Part shown: positions 8,564 to 16,472 of the stretch, in pieces | Position numbering within the stretch: position 1 is the first letter of the stretch | Layout: every line of letters begins with the position of its first letter | From: Salinicoccus kekensis | GTDB lineage: Bacteria; Bacillota; Bacilli; Staphylococcales; Salinicoccaceae | Assembly (NCBI RefSeq): GCF_900220995.1 | Contig: NZ_OBQF01000003.1 | Coordinates: forward strand, 124,001 to 188,000 | Direction of reading: 5' to 3' | DNA: 64,000 nucleotides | Made by a program: the position numbers and the translations under genes | The notes under the pieces: model-generated | Told to the model about the DNA's origin: nothing | What the model saw: only the letters and a program-made list of their open reading frames with translations | Database searches by the model: none

Positions 8564-8613
8564 GCTAATCATCCTTTACTCTGCTCATATACAAAAGATC
8601 TATGGGCATTATA

Positions 8614-9966
8614 CTACTTCACCGCCATATTATGAGGGAAAAGCATGCTCAAGTCGCTGATATCTTCAAGGGTCATGATGTTTTCAGCCACCTCTTCCGC
8701 CCGGCTCTCATCAATGCCCTTGGCGAGCACCATGAACTTGTCATACAGTTCATCCGGGGAGACATTATTTTCAGGGTCTCCTTTTGGATATTCGGTGGAC
8801 AATTCGACCGTTTCCCCGTTTGTCAGATGGACTTTGACGTTGGCGCCCCATTTTTCCGGATATGCAGCATCAACATCATCATCGACGTACACTTCGACTT
8901 TCTGCATCAATTCCCTGACGGTTTCATCCCAAAGGTTTTCTTCGGTGAAAGTGTCGAGGCTGCCGCTCTGTTTGACGAGCGCAAGCGCCGTGCAGTACTG
9001 CAGGCTGAATTTGCCCTGATAGATCGTCTGCGGGTCCTCGTCATCGGTGATGTTGATGGCGACCTGATAGGTGCCGACTTCGATTTTGTCCACGGCATCG
9101 GGATCCAGGTCCTGCTGCTTTGCGAGGTCCGATACGAGGTCCATTGCATGATGTGTATGCCTGCATGATGCATGGATCTTGAAAGAATTCTCCATGATCT
9201 TGAATTCACTGCCGAGACCTGCGGTGATTTTTGATGCATCATACTCATAGCTCATGGCTTCGAAGAAACCGCGCCTGCCCTCCAGGATTTTTGATGCACC
9301 GGTGAAATCCTTTTCTGCAAGCATGGCAGCAATCACACCGTTCATGGCAGCTTTTCCGGGATGGAGCTGCTTCGACATGGCACCATCTTCGATGAACTCC
9401 CATAAGCCTGCAGCCTGGGTGCCGGCACTGCCGAGTGCATGGACAATCTGTTCCACAGAAAGATCCAATAGTTTTGCGACTGCTGCAGCCGAACCGAAAG
9501 TTCCGCAGGTCGCCGTATTATGCCAATAGTAGTAATGCGACGGGGAAACGGCCTCACCGATCCGGAAACACACTTCATATCCCGCAACGACCGCTGTGAT
9601 CAAATCTTTTCCGTCGAGCTTCTTCCATTCAGCAACTGCAAGGGCTGCAGGTATGACGACGGTGGCAGCATGGATGATTGAACTTTTATGGATATCATCC
9701 TGTTCGACGATGTGGCTTGAGGCACCGTTCAATAATGCAGCGTTCGCCACGGAGGATTTTCCGCCGTTGATCAGGGAGGCCTGTTCATTTCCTCCAAGCA
9801 CTTCGACCATTTCCTCGATCTTCTGGATCGGCGGCATATCTTTCCCGGCGATTGCGGAGCTGAAATAATCCAATATGCACAGTTTCGTAAATTCCACCAC
9901 GTCTTCAGGGATATCGTCATACTTCAACGAGACGACATATTCAGCCAGTTGTTTACTTAAAGACAC
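8614..9966 (-). CDS. MmgE/PrpD family protein
   Basis: Protein of 450 residues of the family that holds 2-methylcitrate dehydratase, cis-aconitate decarboxylase (itaconate-forming) and iminodisuccinate epimerase. Conserved segments are seen at EQDDIHKSSIIHAATVVIPA, TCGTFGSAAAVAKLL, KQLHPGKAAMNG and CRHTHHAMD. The start is GTG 9964-9966, with AAGGAGG nine bases upstream. An ATG at 10026 in the same frame would place the promoter and operator inside the gene and is rejected. The gene leads a two-gene transcript with the GntR regulator. A PrpD-like gene of uncertain function also occurs in the Pseudomonas itaconate locus. Dehydratase, decarboxylase or isomerase activity cannot be told from sequence. 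Confidence 0.87.
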   Translation of the reverse strand: MSLSKQLAEYVVSLKYDDIPEDVVEFTKLCILDYFSSAIAGKDMPPIQKIEEMVEVLGGNEQASLINGGKSSVANAALLNGASSHIVEQDDIHKSSIIHAATVVIPAALAVAEWKKLDGKDLITAVVAGYEVCFRIGEAVSPSHYYYWHNTATCGTFGSAAAVAKLLDLSVEQIVHALGSAGTQAAGLWEFIEDGAMSKQLHPGKAAMNGVIAAMLAEKDFTGASKILEGRRGFFEAMSYEYDASKITAGLGSEFKIMENSFKIHASCRHTHHAMDLVSDLAKQQDLDPDAVDKIEVGTYQVAINITDDEDPQTIYQGKFSLQYCTALALVKQSGSLDTFTEENLWDETVRELMQKVEVYVDDDVDAAYPEKWGANVKVHLTNGETVELSTEYPKGDPENNVSPDELYDKFMVLAKGIDESRAEEVAENIMTLEDISDLSMLFPHNMAVK

Positions 9967-9997
9967 TACATCCAACCTCCTTATGATTGTTGCCCCT

Positions 9998-10026
9998 ATT
10001 ATATTGGATACAATAGCCAAAGGCAA
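9998..10026 (-). promoter_or_regulatory. Promoter of the PrpD-like gene
   Basis: On the minus strand, TTGCCT (10021-10026) and TATAAT (9998-10003) are 17 bases apart. Operator 2 fills part of the spacer and touches the -10 box, so a bound repressor would block polymerase. The predicted start lies about 25 bases before the GTG start codon. Confidence 0.6.
10002..10015. promoter_or_regulatory. Candidate GntR operator 2 (PrpD promoter)
   Basis: The inverted repeat TATTG-GATA-CAATA shares the 12-base core ATTGGATACAAT with operator 1 at 7844. Finding an identical core at two promoters of one gene island supports a single regulator acting at both. Confidence 0.6.
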
Positions 10027-10072
10027 ACGATTTCAGAAGAATCTGTGAATTAAGAGCTGATGCCACCTCCCG

Positions 10073-10270
10073 TGAAACGAGCAAGTGGCTCTGAAATCGG
10101 ATGATGCTCGGAGTAGACCCTTGTAAAACGAGCAAGTCACTTCAAAACCGGGCTATGCTCGGATTATCACTGTAAAAAACGAGCAAGTGGGCTCGAAATC
10201 GGGTTATGCTCGGATTAGTCCCTTGTAAAACGAGCAAATAACCTCAAAACTGGATATTGCTCGGATTATG
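10073..10270. repeat. Intergenic tandem array A: four 51-bp units with CGAGCA/TGCTCG dyads
   Basis: Four diverged units start at CGAGCA 10078, 10129, 10180 and 10231, exactly 51 bases apart. Each holds CGAGCA, a 21-base loop with a GAAATCGGG-like core, and TGCTCG. The dyads are perfect in all four units while loops and linkers vary. The array fills the gap between the divergent PrpD and deaminase genes. It has no open frame and is not a CRISPR, because units abut without unique spacers. Confidence 0.85.
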
Positions 10271-10317
10271 GCCACGTCGAATGGCAGATAAAGGTGATGA
10301 GGTGTCCATCTCAAATT

Positions 10318-10326
10318 TGGTATAGT
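10318..10326 (+). promoter_or_regulatory. Extended -10 promoter before the deaminase gene
   Basis: TGG-TATAGT (10318-10326) forms an extended -10 element about 29 bases before the ATG at 10355. No good -35 is seen, as is common for extended -10 promoters. The array upstream ends about 50 bases before it. Confidence 0.4.
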
Positions 10327-10354
10327 ATGACTAAACTGTGTAAGGGGGATATCA

Positions 10355-10831
10355 ATGATCACTGAAAAAGACAGAAGATACTTAAGAAGGTGTGTGGAAC
10401 TTGCCCGGGAGGCACTGGAAAAAGGGAACTCGCCTTTCGGCTCGGTGCTCGTTTCAAAGGACGGGGAGGTTTTATTCGAAGATCACAACCGGGATGCGGA
10501 TGGGGACAACACCCGGCACCCCGAATTTGAAATCGCAAAATGGGCTATCGCCCATCTGCCGGAAGAAGACAGGAGAGACGCTGTCGTCTACACATCGGGG
10601 GAGCACTGTTCGATGTGTGCCTCGGCCCACGGTCTTGCGGGGCTCGGCCGGATCGTCTACGCGAGTTCCGGTGAACAGCTGAAAGAATGGAAGAAGGATA
10701 TGGGGATTGAAGACGGCATGCTGAGAGGCCTGGCCATCACGGAAGTGTTGAGGGATGTGCAGGTCGATGGACCGGAGCCTGAATTATCCGGAGAAGTGAA
10801 AAAACTGCAGTATGAATATCACGGCAGATGA
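10355..10831 (+). CDS. Nucleoside/base deaminase family protein
   Basis: Zinc deaminase of the cytidine/guanine deaminase fold, 158 residues. The zinc site is clear: His55 and catalytic Glu57 in RHPEFE, and Cys85 and Cys88 in GEHCSMCASAHG. The usual Pro before the first Cys is His. The ribosome site AAGGGGG precedes ATG 10355. The gene overlaps the following EamA transporter by four bases (ATGA), so they are co-translated. The family includes guanine deaminase, cytosine deaminase and tRNA adenosine deaminase, but length and the lone context suggest a free-base substrate. The specific reaction is unknown. Confidence 0.83.
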   Translation: MITEKDRRYLRRCVELAREALEKGNSPFGSVLVSKDGEVLFEDHNRDADGDNTRHPEFEIAKWAIAHLPEEDRRDAVVYTSGEHCSMCASAHGLAGLGRIVYASSGEQLKEWKKDMGIEDGMLRGLAITEVLRDVQVDGPEPELSGEVKKLQYEYHGR

Positions 10832-11745
10832 GCCGGGAAATGATTCTGACCAATAGGCAGAAAGGCATCATACTTGCAGTGACGGGGGCATTCTTCTGGG
10901 GTGTCGGGGGTGTGGCCTCGGACTGGCTCTTCACGAATAAAGGTATAGACATCGATTGGTACGTCACCGCAAGGCTGCTTGCGAGCGGGATATTTTTAGT
11001 GGCGGTGCACCGCTTCATGTCGAAGGATATTCCCGTCTTCAGCATTTTCAGGGAGAAGTCGACCGTCATGCGGCTCATCATCTTCAGCATATTCGGCATG
11101 CTGCTCGTCCAGTATTCCTATATGGCGTCAATTGACTACGGCAATGCAGCAATCGCGACACTGCTCCAGTACCTTGCGCCTGTCTACATCATCATATGGT
11201 ATTTGATTAAGGGGCAGGAACGCGTGAACGCATTTGATGCGCTGGCGATATTTTTGACACTTACGGGCACTTTCCTGCTGCTGACGAACGGGTCGTTTGA
11301 AAACCTGTCCGTGCCGCTGCCTGCTGTGGTGTGGGGAGTGATTTCCGGATTCTCGCTCGCTTTTTACACGATTTATGCAGGCGCCCTGCTCCGCCGCTTC
11401 CCTTCGGTGCTCGTCGTGGGATGGGCGATGATCATTGCCGGCGGTGTGATGAACTTTATCCATCCTGTATGGGAGGTCGGGGCCGGGAGGATGGATATGG
11501 CGACCATCGCCGTCCTGCTTTTCGGAATCTTTGCCGGCACGGCGATCGCCTTCTGGTTCTTTATTAAAAGCCTCGAATATATCTCGGCTAAGGAGACGAC
11601 TTTGTTCGGCACCATAGAACCGCTCGCAGCAATCGTTGCCAGCGTCATCGTGATGAACGTGGTGTTTCAAAGCTGGCAGCTCGTCGGCATGTTTTTGATA
11701 CTGGTGCTGATCACTTTGCTCTCCCTGAAGAAACAGGATGAATGA
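10828..11745 (+). CDS. EamA/DMT-superfamily transporter
   Basis: Ten-helix drug/metabolite transporter of 305 residues with two EamA repeats. The first starts near residue 13 (TGAFFWGVGGVASDWLF), the second near 155 (VVWGVISGFSLAFYTIYAG). Conserved C-terminal motifs ISAKETTLFGTIEPLAA and KKQDE are typical of the YicL/RhaT-like group. It overlaps the deaminase gene by four bases, and a substrate or product link to that enzyme is possible. Members usually export amino acids, nucleosides or other metabolites. The direction and substrate are not visible. Confidence 0.85.
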   Translation: MSREMILTNRQKGIILAVTGAFFWGVGGVASDWLFTNKGIDIDWYVTARLLASGIFLVAVHRFMSKDIPVFSIFREKSTVMRLIIFSIFGMLLVQYSYMASIDYGNAAIATLLQYLAPVYIIIWYLIKGQERVNAFDALAIFLTLTGTFLLLTNGSFENLSVPLPAVVWGVISGFSLAFYTIYAGALLRRFPSVLVVGWAMIIAGGVMNFIHPVWEVGAGRMDMATIAVLLFGIFAGTAIAFWFFIKSLEYISAKETTLFGTIEPLAAIVASVIVMNVVFQSWQLVGMFLILVLITLLSLKKQDE

Positions 11746-11757
11746 TCGGGACGTTGC

Positions 11758-12435
11758 TTAAAGGAAAATGTTCCACGGGTGCGCATCCGGCGGCGGACAT
11801 TCCACGGATATCATCTCATCTTTTGTGGGATGCTTGACTTCAAGGATGTGTGCCCACAATGCGATTTGCTGGCCTGCCTTGTTGCGTCCCCGGCCGTATT
11901 TCTGGTCACCGAAGAGCACATTTCCGGCATTGGCCAGCTGCACCCGGATCTGGTGGGAGCGGCCGGTCTCGAGTTCGATCTCAAGCAGGCTTAAGTCACT
12001 GCTTTCGTCGCGGCCCACGAGCTTATAGTGCAGGATGGCTTTTTTGGCATCTTTTACGCCTGCCTTTACGACACTGACCTGGTTTTTCTTCCGGTCCTTC
12101 AGCAGATGGTCGGTCAGCGTCTTTTCAGGGGCCTGCATCCTGCCGCGTACGACGGCTTTATATTTCCTTATGATTTTATTCCGTCTCAGCTGATCGGATA
12201 ATCTGGATGCGGCTTTGGAAGTTTTGGCGAAGACGATCGCCCCGCCGACCGGGCGGTCCAGACGGTGAACAAGCCCGAGATAAACATTCCCGGGCTTGTT
12301 TTCATTTCTCTTTATATACTCCTTCAACATGTTCAAAAGGTCATGATCGCCTGAAGAATCTTCCTGCACCGGGATATTGACGGGCTTCTCCACTATCAGC
12401 AGGTGATTATCCTCATATAATACATTAATATTCAC
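11758..12435 (-). CDS. RluA-family RNA pseudouridine synthase
   Basis: Pseudouridine synthase of 225 residues. The catalytic motif HRLDRPVGG is intact with Asp60, as are ETGRSHQIRVQLA and the C-terminal LWAHILEVKHP. It lacks an S4 domain, matching the compact RluA/YhcT-like group that modifies rRNA or tRNA uridines. It converges with the EamA gene 12 bases away. A related but eroded copy lies just upstream in the same direction (12525-13190). Confidence 0.9.
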   Translation of the reverse strand: MNINVLYEDNHLLIVEKPVNIPVQEDSSGDHDLLNMLKEYIKRNENKPGNVYLGLVHRLDRPVGGAIVFAKTSKAASRLSDQLRRNKIIRKYKAVVRGRMQAPEKTLTDHLLKDRKKNQVSVVKAGVKDAKKAILHYKLVGRDESSDLSLLEIELETGRSHQIRVQLANAGNVLFGDQKYGRGRNKAGQQIALWAHILEVKHPTKDEMISVECPPPDAHPWNIFL

Positions 12436-12524
12436 GGGTGATTCTCCTTCTTTACATCATCAATAACATCCGATTATACCATCAAACGGTTTATATGGAA
12501 GATGAAAAGGGAGTTCCTCCGCTT

Positions 12525-13190
12525 TTAATAAAAATGATTCCAGGGCTTCTCGCTTGGCGGCGTGGATTCAGCAGTCACGGTCTCATCCTTTTCAGGATGC
12601 TTGAAAGTGACCGAATGGGACCAGAGTGCGACCGGCTGGCCTATTTTATTATAGTGCTGGCCGTGGTCCGTATCACCGTGGATTGTATTGCCGAGATTGG
12701 CAAGCTGGACCCTGATGAGGGATGAATAACCTTTGTCCATCTGGATGTCCATCAATGTCAGGTCGTTCTCCTCATCGCGGTCGATGACTTCATAATGGAG
12801 GACGCTTTTCACCGCGTCTGCCTCCTCCCCGTCGGTGATGATGTATAAATTATTCTCTTCATTCTGGACGAGGTGGTTGGTCAGGGTGTCCGCCTTTTTA
12901 GGCATCTGTCCACGCACGATTGCCCTGTAATGCCTTCCGACTTTGCTTTTTTCACCGTCACTTGAAAACAGTGAGGCGGCCTCGGCAGTCTTGGCGAAAA
13001 CGGCGGCACCGCCGATCGGTGTGTCCAGGATTTCGTCGGACTCGGGGTACACCTCCGCACCGTCCTGATTATACTCTTTAATCGACCTCATCAATTCCTC
13101 ACCTTCATCACCCCTTTTATATGAAGGGATGATGGCGGGTTTCTCAATGACCAGCAGATGTTCGTCTTCGTATAAAACGTTGATATCCAT
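12525..13190 (-). CDS. Divergent RluA-like protein with altered active site
   Basis: Paralogue of the adjacent pseudouridine synthase, 221 residues. It aligns along its whole length (start MDINVLYEDEHLLVIEKP, end STPPSEKPWNHFY). The catalytic HRLDR reads EILDT, so Asp56 is kept but both basic residues and His are lost. The GRSHQIR segment reads GYSSLIR, losing the Arg and His that organise the site. The frame is complete, has AAAGGAGA before ATG 13190, and codon use looks normal, so it is expressed. It may bind RNA without modifying it, or may have changed specificity. Tandem duplication followed by decay of the active site is the simplest history. Confidence 0.75.
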   Translation of the reverse strand: MDINVLYEDEHLLVIEKPAIIPSYKRGDEGEELMRSIKEYNQDGAEVYPESDEILDTPIGGAAVFAKTAEAASLFSSDGEKSKVGRHYRAIVRGQMPKKADTLTNHLVQNEENNLYIITDGEEADAVKSVLHYEVIDRDEENDLTLMDIQMDKGYSSLIRVQLANLGNTIHGDTDHGQHYNKIGQPVALWSHSVTFKHPEKDETVTAESTPPSEKPWNHFY

Positions 13191-13308
13191 AATGCAGTCT
13201 CCTTTACTCTTCACTTCTTTTATATCAATATTAAATCAATTCCCCATTTTGTGCTTAATCTAACATGGGAGACGTGAATCACCATCAAATATTTAAGGAT
13301 GAATAAGA

Positions 13309-14229
13309 ATGCTGGACCGTTTATCACCCATACTCATACTGATCATGATGGTTCTTGGACTGTTCGCGGGACAGCACGGACCGACGGCGGATATCGCGTC
13401 GGTCTTGGTTGTACCGCTGCTGATGCTGCTTTTATTCCTGATTTTCCTCGATGTCCCGTTCAGGGATATCCCGGCATCGGTGAAAAATTATAAATTCAAC
13501 TTCATTTCACTTGGGATCAATTTCCTATGGACCCCGGTGCTCGCCTATGTGCTCGGTAATATGTTTTTATCCGACCACCCCGTCCTCTGGCTGGGGCTTT
13601 TCATGCTGCTGGTCACACCGTGCACGGACTGGTACATCATATTCACGAACCTTGCCCGGGGGAACACTGCGCTCTCCACCACGATCCTGCCGGTGAACTT
13701 CATACTGCAGATCATTTTACTGCCTGTCTACATCTATTTATTTTTCGGCGTATTCGAATGGGTCTCCCCGGATGTCATATTCTCGATGATCCTGACACTC
13801 GTCATCCCGCTCACCGTTGCGATGGCGGTGAAGCTGATATTTCCCGGGCAATACCTGCAACGGCTGTCTTCGCTGAACCCGGTTGTCTTAAGTCTTGCGG
13901 TGTTTTCAATATTTGCATCTGAAAGGGATATCCTCTTCGGCAATCTGGATGTGCTGCAGTTGATTCTGATCCCGATCCTCCTCTTTTTCCTCATCAATTT
14001 CTTCATCGGGAACTTTGCTGCAAGGATATTCAGATTCAACTACCGCGATACGGTAAGCCTCGTCATGACGACGATGGCAAGGAACTCACCGCTGGCACTG
14101 GCGATTGCGGTGGTGGTGTTCGATGATATGCCCGTCATCACGCTCGCCCTCATCATCGGGCCGCTCATCGAAATCCCCGTACTCGCCCTCACAGCCAAAA
14201 TAATGACGTTTAAGGATAACCGGACATGA
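13309..14229 (+). CDS. BASS/ACR3-superfamily transporter
   Basis: Integral membrane protein of 306 residues with about ten helices. The segment TPCTDWYIIFTNLARGN and the ARNSPLALAIAVVVF segment match the two conserved cores of the bile-acid:Na+ symporter / arsenite carrier superfamily. The ACR3 Cys lies in TPCT. Some relatives are annotated as arsenic resistance proteins, but the arsR operon of this window lies elsewhere (25932-27952). Transport of an organic anion is equally possible. It stands alone between the pseudouridine synthases and the pxp operon and has its own terminator. Confidence 0.75.
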   Translation: MLDRLSPILILIMMVLGLFAGQHGPTADIASVLVVPLLMLLLFLIFLDVPFRDIPASVKNYKFNFISLGINFLWTPVLAYVLGNMFLSDHPVLWLGLFMLLVTPCTDWYIIFTNLARGNTALSTTILPVNFILQIILLPVYIYLFFGVFEWVSPDVIFSMILTLVIPLTVAMAVKLIFPGQYLQRLSSLNPVVLSLAVFSIFASERDILFGNLDVLQLILIPILLFFLINFFIGNFAARIFRFNYRDTVSLVMTTMARNSPLALAIAVVVFDDMPVITLALIIGPLIEIPVLALTAKIMTFKDNRT

Positions 14230-14243
14230 GTCCGGTTATTTTT
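14218..14243 (+). terminator. Rho-independent terminator of the BASS-like transporter
   Basis: Stem AACCGGAC / GTCCGGTT with a 4-base loop, followed by ATTTTTC. The stop codon of the transporter lies inside the loop. Confidence 0.85.
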
Positions 14244-14326
14244 CATTCCCGGGACCCTGCCGACTAGACTGAATAATATGATAAAATGAAATTATCAAAA
14301 TATGATGTTTAAAAGGTGGGGATACT

Positions 14327-15046
14327 ATGGATATAAAAAGGTACTCTGAAAACGCCGTCACCGTCTACATCGGGGACGAGATCAGCGAGATGGTCAATAA
14401 AACGCTTGTTAACCTGAAAAATGAACTTGAAAGCCGCGGAATCGAAGGCGTCACGGAAATCGTCATCTCGTATACCAGCCTGATCATCTACTTCGATATA
14501 TTCAAGGTCCGGGGTGAAGAACTCGAGGCATTGTTTAAGGAAATCGATTTGGAAGCTCTGGAAGGCCAGCCTTTCGAATATAAGCTCATCGAAATCCCGG
14601 TATGCTACGGCGGGGCGTTCGGACCGGATCTCGAAAGGTTCAAAGAGGACGGGCTGTCGCCTGAGGAAGTCATCGAAATGCACAGCGGCACCGAATATCT
14701 GGTGTATATGCTCGGTTTCATGCCGGGCTTCCCCTACCTCGGGGGACTGGATGAAAAACTGTTCAAGGCGCGCCTGGATAATCCGCGGACGAGCATTCCG
14801 GCAGGATCCGTCGGGATCGGCGGCAAGCAGACCGGCATGTATCCTTTCACATCGCCCGGCGGGTGGAACCTGCTCGGCCGCACACCGGTCCCTTTATTCG
14901 ATGAAGGGCGGGAGCCGAGCATCCTCTATGAAGCCGGCGACCGGATCATTTTCAAGCCGATTGATGAAGATGAGTACAAAGCGATTGAACAGCAGGTGGC
15001 AGATGGTGAATACGAGGTCAATATCACAAGGAGGGAGGCGGAATGA
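14327..15046 (+). CDS. pxpB: 5-oxoprolinase subunit B (KipI family)
   Basis: First gene of the 5-oxoproline operon, 239 residues, ATG 14327 after AAAGGTGGGG. Family motifs are visible: LGFMPGFPYLGGLDEKL, PRTSIPAGSVGIGGKQTG and SPGGWNLLGRTP. PxpB works with PxpC and PxpA in an ATP-dependent opening of 5-oxo-L-proline to glutamate in the cytosol. In Bacillus subtilis the homologue KipI was first described as an inhibitor of the sporulation kinase; no sporulation context is seen here. The pxpC start overlaps the stop by four bases. Confidence 0.92.
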   Translation: MDIKRYSENAVTVYIGDEISEMVNKTLVNLKNELESRGIEGVTEIVISYTSLIIYFDIFKVRGEELEALFKEIDLEALEGQPFEYKLIEIPVCYGGAFGPDLERFKEDGLSPEEVIEMHSGTEYLVYMLGFMPGFPYLGGLDEKLFKARLDNPRTSIPAGSVGIGGKQTGMYPFTSPGGWNLLGRTPVPLFDEGREPSILYEAGDRIIFKPIDEDEYKAIEQQVADGEYEVNITRREAE

Positions 15047-16032
15047 TGACTTTCAAAGTAGTGGATCCGGGGCTGTTTTCCACAGTGCAGGATGCCGGGC
15101 GGACCGGTTATCAGGCATACGGCTTCTCCCCTTCCGGGGCGATGGACTACAGGGCGCATAAACTGGTCAATAAACTGCTCGGGAATGATGAAAATGCGGC
15201 AGTGCTGGAAATGACGCTCTACGGGGCGACGCTTGAAGTCCTGAAGGAGACGGTCATCGCAACAGCCGGCGCCGAAGCGGAAATCATGGTGGATGATGTA
15301 TCTTACGGCAGCGGGATGCCCATCCGTATCATGCGGGGCGAGATGCTTAAGATCGGTAAATGCCAGAGTGGTGCAAGAATCTACCTCGGCGCTGCGGGCG
15401 GGTTTGATGTGCCGGAAGTGCTCGGCAGCCGCTCCACGCATACGAGGAGCGCCATCGGCGGCTTCAAAGGGCGCACGCTGAAAGCGGGCGATGTCCTCCG
15501 GACAGTTGGTGGTGAGTTCCAAAATGATATGAAGAAGATAAAGCCTTTCGAAGAAGATGACGTCATCCGCATCATCCCGGGCCAGCAGTATGGGCGCTTC
15601 GGGGATGATGCCCGGGACCAGCTCTTCAATTCCGAATATGAGATCACGAAGGACAGCGACCGGATGGGTTTCCGGCTCAGCGGACCGGAGCTTGCCGCAG
15701 AGGACGGGCATGATGTGCTCAGCGAGCCGACGCAGCTCGGCAGCATCCAGGTACCCAAAAACGGACAGCCGATCATCCTTTTGAACGACCGGCAGACGGC
15801 CGGCGGGTATGCACGCATTGCGACCGTTGCACTGGCGGATATTCCGAAACTGGTGCAGAAGCCGCCGGGGGAGAAAATCATCTTCAAGGAAATCGATGTG
15901 GACGAGGCAGCAGAAGAATATAAAAAAGAACTGGAGCGCATCGGGTCAGATGAATATTTCGAGCCCCTCACCGACTTCACTTCGGTCAGACGGCGCACCG
16001 CTTTAAAAATAACGAAGCTGATGGGAGTATGA
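15043..16032 (+). CDS. pxpC: 5-oxoprolinase subunit C (KipA family)
   Basis: Biotin-dependent-carboxyltransferase-like subunit of 5-oxoprolinase, 329 residues. It shows the AHS2 domain signatures VVDPGLFSTVQDAGRTGYQ, YGFSPSGAMDYRAHKL, DRMGFRLSGPEL and LNDRQTAGGYARIA. It starts at ATG 15043 in a four-base overlap with pxpB. An ATG one codon later (15046) is an alternative. Together with PxpA and PxpB it turns 5-oxoproline, a damage product of glutamine and glutamate, into glutamate. It is followed within five bases by the biotin carrier gene. Confidence 0.92.
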   Translation: MMTFKVVDPGLFSTVQDAGRTGYQAYGFSPSGAMDYRAHKLVNKLLGNDENAAVLEMTLYGATLEVLKETVIATAGAEAEIMVDDVSYGSGMPIRIMRGEMLKIGKCQSGARIYLGAAGGFDVPEVLGSRSTHTRSAIGGFKGRTLKAGDVLRTVGGEFQNDMKKIKPFEEDDVIRIIPGQQYGRFGDDARDQLFNSEYEITKDSDRMGFRLSGPELAAEDGHDVLSEPTQLGSIQVPKNGQPIILLNDRQTAGGYARIATVALADIPKLVQKPPGEKIIFKEIDVDEAAEEYKKELERIGSDEYFEPLTDFTSVRRRTALKITKLMGV

Positions 16033-16036
16033 GAAT

Positions 16037-16471
16037 ATGGATATCGATAAAATCAAGGAGCTTGTAAAACTGTTCAAGGAAGAGGAACTGACGAAGCTCA
16101 AAGTCGAAGAAGGCGATGTGAAGATTCATATCGAGAAAAGTGAAGTCATCCAGTCCGGCGCACCGCCCGCAGCAGGCCGGGAAGACGGGGGCGCTGCTGA
16201 AGAGGCATCATCCGCTTCCGGCCTCACGGAAATCAAGGCACCCCAGGTCGGCACCTTTTATCTCCAGAAGGAGGAAGGTTCCGATGAGAATTTCGTGAAT
16301 GCCGGGGACAGTGTGGAGGCCGGCGACCAGATCGGCATCATAGAAGCGATGAAAGTGTTCAACGATGTCACCACCGACCACTCGGGCGTGATTGAAGAAA
16401 TACTCGTCGAAAATGGCGATGCCGTCGAATTCGACCAGGTGCTGATGACACTTCGCAAAGAGGGTGAATGA
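16037..16471 (+). CDS. accB: Biotin carboxyl carrier protein (AccB-like) of the pxp operon
   Basis: Acetyl-CoA-carboxylase-type biotin carrier of 144 residues. A variable linker at about 45-65 is rich in Ala, Gly and Glu. The biotinyl domain has EAMKVFN with the target Lys. It lies between pxpC and the biotin carboxylase gene. The same pxpBC-accBC-pxpA order occurs in staphylococci, where a second accBC-like pair sits with the 5-oxoprolinase genes. Whether these subunits serve fatty-acid synthesis or a carboxylation linked to 5-oxoproline is not settled by sequence. Confidence 0.88.
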   Translation: MDIDKIKELVKLFKEEELTKLKVEEGDVKIHIEKSEVIQSGAPPAAGREDGGAAEEASSASGLTEIKAPQVGTFYLQKEEGSDENFVNAGDSVEAGDQIGIIEAMKVFNDVTTDHSGVIEEILVENGDAVEFDQVLMTLRKEGE

Positions 16472-16472
16472 C

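Noticed and set aside
9967-10026. N-terminal extension of the PrpD-like gene from ATG 10026
   Set aside because: The extension would contain the promoter and operator, has no ribosome site and no family similarity, while GTG 9966 has an ideal site.
10073-10270. CRISPR array
   Set aside because: Regularly spaced similar units, but whole 51-bp units are repeated without unique spacers and no cas genes are near. The same applies to the other three arrays.
14327-16032. Sporulation inhibitor role for KipI/KipA homologues
   Set aside because: The operon contains pxpA and the ycsG/ycsI-like genes, and no sporulation gene is nearby. 5-oxoprolinase explains the context better.
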